40,567 nucleotides of DNA. Source: Thermoproteota archaeon. GTDB taxonomy: Archaea > Korarchaeota > Korarchaeia > Korarchaeales > Korarchaeaceae. The DNA lies in contig JAMOVA010000069.1 in the NCBI GenBank assembly GCA_027061785.1, positions 1-40,567 on the forward strand, read 5' to 3'. This document shows positions 37,995 through 40,567 of the stretch, one piece after another (positions within the stretch are counted from its first letter, which is position 1; each line of letters opens with the position of its first letter). The notes beneath the pieces were generated by a model. It made no database searches, was not told the origin of the DNA, and saw only the letters and a list, made by a program, of their open reading frames with translations. The position numbers were made by a program, and so were the translations under genes.

Positions 37995-39199
37995 CTCCTA
38001 CTACTCTCCCTGAGGGCATCTACGGCTGGCAAGGGGAGGCCTGCCAGCCCGTAGAGCACGGCCCCACCAGCCGTGTAAACCCTGCTACCCTTTATCCCAG
38101 CCATATTAGCTGCGGTGCTGAGATGCCCGCCGCAGAGCACTGACTCCTTGGCGTACCTCTCCATGGCCTTGACTATCTCCAGAGTACCTCTCCGGGATTC
38201 CGGCCTCTCGAAGATGCCCATCGGCCCGTTAGCCACGGCTAAATCAGCTCCCTTCAATCTCTCCTTGTAGATCTCTATTGTACCCGAGCCTATGTCTATT
38301 ATTTTGCCGTCCTCAGGCACAGCATAGACTGGCACGTTTTCTAGGCTGCCATCCTTCATCTTCACGACGAAATCCACGGGGTAAAAGACCCTGCCTTCCC
38401 CTAGCCTCAATATCTCCCTGGCAGCGGGCAGGAGGAGGTCCAAGTCCCTTATCTTCTTTAGATCTCCATTGAGCTTGTGGCCCGCTGCATGGGCGATTAT
38501 GGTACCGAGGAGCCCTCCAGTTAGGACTTCTGCAGCCTTCCCGTTCCTTATGGCGTGAACCATGACCTTCAGCTTATCGCTGACCTTTGCGCCCCCCAGT
38601 ATGAAGATCCTCCTCCCCTTAATCGCGTCGATTTCCGCCATCTCGGCTATCATCTTCTGCATGTTCCTTCCAGCTGCGGCTGGCATCAAATAGGGAAACG
38701 CGACCAGAGACGGCTGGCTTCTGTGTGCCGCCTGGAAGGCGTCGTTGACGTATATATCGAAGAGAGGCGCGAGCCTTTGAACGAAGTGCGTCTTGATGAG
38801 ATCCCGAGGATCCCCTTCTATGTTCTCCTCCGCCATGAACCTCAGGTTCTCCAGTAGGAGGACCTCACCCTGGCCTAGCTTCTTTATCTGCTCCCTTATC
38901 TCCTTGGATATGACACCATCCACATATCTGACCTCTAAACCGACCTCTTTACTGAGCTCTTGCGCGTGAGGTTCCGTGCTTATGAAGTCACTGCTTCCGG
39001 GTCTCCCCTGATGAGTACCGATGACCACGGAGGATCCCCTCTCTATGAGCTCCTTAAGGGTCTTCGCGGCCTGCTTGATCTTCTCGTTATTCATTATCTC
39101 TCCATTCTCCCCGATGGGAACGTTCATATCAGCCCTTAGAAAGACTTTCTTACCATCTAGAGAGAGATCATCGAGCGTCAAGACCTTTCTCGTCCTCAA
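37991..39199 (-). CDS. pgk: Phosphoglycerate kinase
   Basis: Interconverts 1,3-bisphosphoglycerate and 3-phosphoglycerate with ADP/ATP. About 402 residues. N-domain FLRADMNVPIGENGEI and GTHQGRPG bind phosphoglycerate, LLENLRF and AFQAAHRSQPSLVAFP follow, and the C-domain shows FILGGAKVSDKL, LTGGLLGTII, ANGPMGIFE and CGGHLSTAAN (usual GGGH/DS...A). The frame opens at GTG 39208; TTG 39199 has GAGGTG six bases upstream, so I prefer it. Downstream comes a GAPDH-like gene, echoing the common archaeal pgk-gap neighbourhood. Confidence 0.95.
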   Translation of the reverse strand: MRTRKVLTLDDLSLDGKKVFLRADMNVPIGENGEIMNNEKIKQAAKTLKELIERGSSVVIGTHQGRPGSSDFISTEPHAQELSKEVGLEVRYVDGVISKEIREQIKKLGQGEVLLLENLRFMAEENIEGDPRDLIKTHFVQRLAPLFDIYVNDAFQAAHRSQPSLVAFPYLMPAAAGRNMQKMIAEMAEIDAIKGRRIFILGGAKVSDKLKVMVHAIRNGKAAEVLTGGLLGTIIAHAAGHKLNGDLKKIRDLDLLLPAAREILRLGEGRVFYPVDFVVKMKDGSLENVPVYAVPEDGKIIDIGSGTIEIYKERLKGADLAVANGPMGIFERPESRRGTLEIVKAMERYAKESVLCGGHLSTAANMAGIKGSRVYTAGGAVLYGLAGLPLPAVDALRESSRR

Positions 39200-39244
39200 G
39201 GGTGCCACCTCTGATTCTACCGATCGCGGAACCCGGCTAGAGAA

Positions 39245-39260
39245 AAATTAAAAATTATAA
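39245..39260 (-). promoter_or_regulatory. TATA-rich promoter for the pgk operon
   Basis: AT-only block (minus strand ATTATAATTTTTAATT) about 45-60 bases upstream of the pgk start, in a 107-base gap that otherwise holds the end of the phosphorylase gene. More than one TATA register is possible. Confidence 0.5.
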
Positions 39261-39306
39261 TAGTTTGAAATGCACGCGCGTCATATTTAGTTAAATATAT
39301 TAACAA

Positions 39307-40122
39307 TCACTCAGTGAGGAACTCGTCCAATGCTTCACGGCATGGACAGGACCTCTTAACCGGTATCTTCCCCACTGACCTCTTGAGAACCTCAGAGAGG
39401 TCCTTTATCCTCTTGGAGAACGTCTCTAGGACCTCTTCGTGCGTGAGCTTGACCCTGCCGCCGACACCAGCCGCATAGTTAGTCACCACGGAGATGCTGG
39501 CGTAACACATGGCCAACTCCCTAGCGAGCGCGGCCTCGGGACACCCAGTCATTCCGACTATGTCACCCCCTAGTATCCTCATAGCCCTTATCTCTGCTGG
39601 TGTTTCAAACCGATTCCCCTCCGTACACACATAAACGCCTCTGTCCGTGATCTCCAAACCCAGCTCCTGAGCCGCCTCCTTTAAGGCGCCTCTTATCTCC
39701 GGGCAGTAGGTATGGGGGGTCATCGATACGTGAATCACACCACCCACCTCCCTGCCCCCCACTTTGAGAATTGTTTTTCCATCGTAGAATGTCCCCTCCC
39801 TACATTTAGTTAAATCTATGAAGTCGTCAGGGATGACGAAGGTCCCAGGAGACAGCTCCGGGTCGATCGCCCCGACGGCGTTCGTGGCTATGACCCTCTC
39901 AACCCCTAACAGGTTCAGAGCGTAGAGGTTGGCCCTATAATTGACTTTGAAGGGAGGGATCTCGTGCTTCTCACCGTGTCTTGGTATGAAAGCTATCTCC
40001 TCTCCCCCAAACTCCCCTAGGAAGACCGTTGCATCACCGAAGGGAGTGCTCAGTACCCTCCTTACCGGATTCTCCAACAACCTGTAAATACCACTGCCTC
40101 CTATTATCCCCACTCTCACCAT
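39307..40122 (-). CDS. MTAP/PNP-family purine nucleoside phosphorylase
   Basis: 271 residues from ATG 40122; the longer frame runs antisense past the promoter. Motifs are GIIGGSGIY, PRHGEKHEIPP, TNAVGAIDPELSPGTFVIPDDFID, CTEGNRFETPAEIR and GMTGCPEAALARELAMCY. A C-terminal CPC pair (KRSCPCREAL) recalls the stabilising CxC of archaeal MTA phosphorylase II. At the base-recognition site it has T-N215-Y-A217 where adenine-specific MTAPs have T-D-Y-D. That suggests 6-oxopurine substrates (methylthioinosine, inosine, guanosine), as in archaeal MTIP-type enzymes; this is inference. Confidence 0.88.
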   Translation of the reverse strand: MVRVGIIGGSGIYRLLENPVRRVLSTPFGDATVFLGEFGGEEIAFIPRHGEKHEIPPFKVNYRANLYALNLLGVERVIATNAVGAIDPELSPGTFVIPDDFIDLTKCREGTFYDGKTILKVGGREVGGVIHVSMTPHTYCPEIRGALKEAAQELGLEITDRGVYVCTEGNRFETPAEIRAMRILGGDIVGMTGCPEAALARELAMCYASISVVTNYAAGVGGRVKLTHEEVLETFSKRIKDLSEVLKRSVGKIPVKRSCPCREALDEFLTE

Positions 40123-40165
40123 ATTGGGCCCTCTCCTCTCTTCTTTGTTTTCTAGGGATGTGGTA

Positions 40166-40175
40166 ATTTTTATAA
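40166..40175. promoter_or_regulatory. TATA box between the phosphorylase and thermosome genes
   Basis: ATTTTTATAA. On the minus strand (TTATAAAAAT) it gives a leader of about 23 bases for the phosphorylase. On the plus strand it gives a leader of about 50 bases for the thermosome gene. It is the only clear TATA candidate in the 124-bp gap. Confidence 0.5.
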
Positions 40176-40246
40176 CTCGTGGTTGTTCATGACTCATGCC
40201 TGTATTTGGCAAGTGTAAAGTCGCATAGCACAGGAGGTGATTGTTG

Positions 40247-40567
40247 ATGGCCCTAGCGACCATAGGAGGAAGACCCGTCCTGATACTGAAGGAGGGAACC
40301 ACCAGGACCCGGGGTGAGGAGGCCAGGAGGATAAACATAATGGCTGCCCGTGCGATAGCGGATGCCGTGAAGACCACCTTGGGGCCCAAGGGAATGGATA
40401 AGATGATAGTCGACTCCTTGGGGGATATCACCATAAGCAACGACGGAGCCACCATCCTGCAGGAGATGGAGGTAGCCCACCCAGCTGCGAAGCTCATGGT
40501 CAATCTGGCCAAGGCTCAGGATAAGGAGGTAGGCGACGGCACCACAACCAGCGTTGTGCTAGCTGGA
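40247..40567 (+). CDS. Thermosome (group II chaperonin) subunit, N-terminal part; cut by window edge
   Basis: 107 codons read directly to the right edge. ATG 40247 follows GGAGGTGA by six bases. Group II chaperonin signatures are present: an N-terminus of [34 protein letters not shown], the ATP-site [21 protein letters not shown], and the catalytic-site [12 protein letters not shown] at the edge. It folds proteins in the cytoplasm as a double ring; several paralogues are usual in archaea, so the subunit type cannot be given. Confidence 0.96.
   Translation, partial: MALATIGGRPVLILKEGTTRTRGEEARRINIMAARAIADAVKTTLGPKGMDKMIVDSLGDITISNDGATILQEMEVAHPAAKLMVNLAKAQDKEVGDGTTTSVVLAG

Noticed and set aside
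40123-40512. 130-residue N-terminal extension of the phosphorylase
   Set aside because: It is antisense to the thermosome gene and crosses the TATA box; the family N-terminus (GIIGGSGIY) begins right after ATG 40122.

Overview
The window is archaeal. It carries an archaeal-type proteasome beta subunit, aCPSF1/FttA, RtcB with archease, Kae1 and TsaC, Rpo7, Spt4, aRF1, EF-1A, a group II chaperonin, ribosomal proteins S27ae and S24e, digeranylgeranylglyceryl phosphate synthase, and TATA boxes about 25 bp ahead of many starts. Arginine codons are mostly AGG/AGA, coding strands are purine-rich, and TTG/GTG starts are common, as in thermophilic Thermoproteota/Korarchaeota relatives. I cannot fix the species; a korarchaeote-like lineage is a guess.

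Layout. 1-5.8 kb: aCPSF1 (cut by the left edge), proteasome beta, UPF0179, a long FKBP isomerase, RtcB, KsgA, an Mtq2-like methyltransferase and a small zinc protein. 5.8-10.4 kb: tRNA-Arg; S24e-S27ae; a tRNA-Ala/tRNA-Ile/PIN/Rpo7/Spt4 unit; aRF1; a GlmU-like protein. 10.4-11 kb: a cluster of four tRNAs. 11-16.5 kb: a MoxR/von Willebrand A pair, a CMP-kinase-like protein, the t6A enzymes Kae1 and TsaC, methionine aminopeptidase and Hjc. 16.5-24.8 kb: fused tRNA-splicing endonuclease, Gfo/Idh oxidoreductase, UbiA-type lipid synthase, three CBS-domain proteins behind an RqcH/NFACT gene, an EMC6-like membrane protein and archease. 24.9-28.3 kb: L3-L4-L23-L2-S19, which stops there and is followed by tRNA-Ser. 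28.3-31.6 kb: an operon of four-carbon acid sugar kinase, PdxA-like dehydrogenase and LarA-like nickel racemase. 31.6-33.9 kb: S10, EF-1A and a small membrane protein. 33.9-39.2 kb: phosphoglycerate kinase, a shrunken GAPDH-like protein, a large OPT-like membrane protein and a phosphohexomutase in one tight minus-strand run. 39.3-40.6 kb: an MTAP-family phosphorylase and the start of a thermosome gene.

How the genes fit together. Most of the window is information processing: translation, tRNA splicing and ligation (EndA, RtcB, archease), tRNA modification, rRNA methylation, RNA polymerase and termination. The parts least explained by textbook archaeal biology are the kinase/dehydrogenase/LarA operon (a proposed route for an epimerised four-carbon sugar acid), the apparently dead GAPDH paralogue translationally coupled to phosphoglycerate kinase, and the EMC6-like protein with a large outer domain.

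No gene-free stretch exceeds 300 bases; the longest are 10718-10862, 24809-24935 and 40123-40246. I saw no CRISPR array, insertion sequence, integrase or attachment site.
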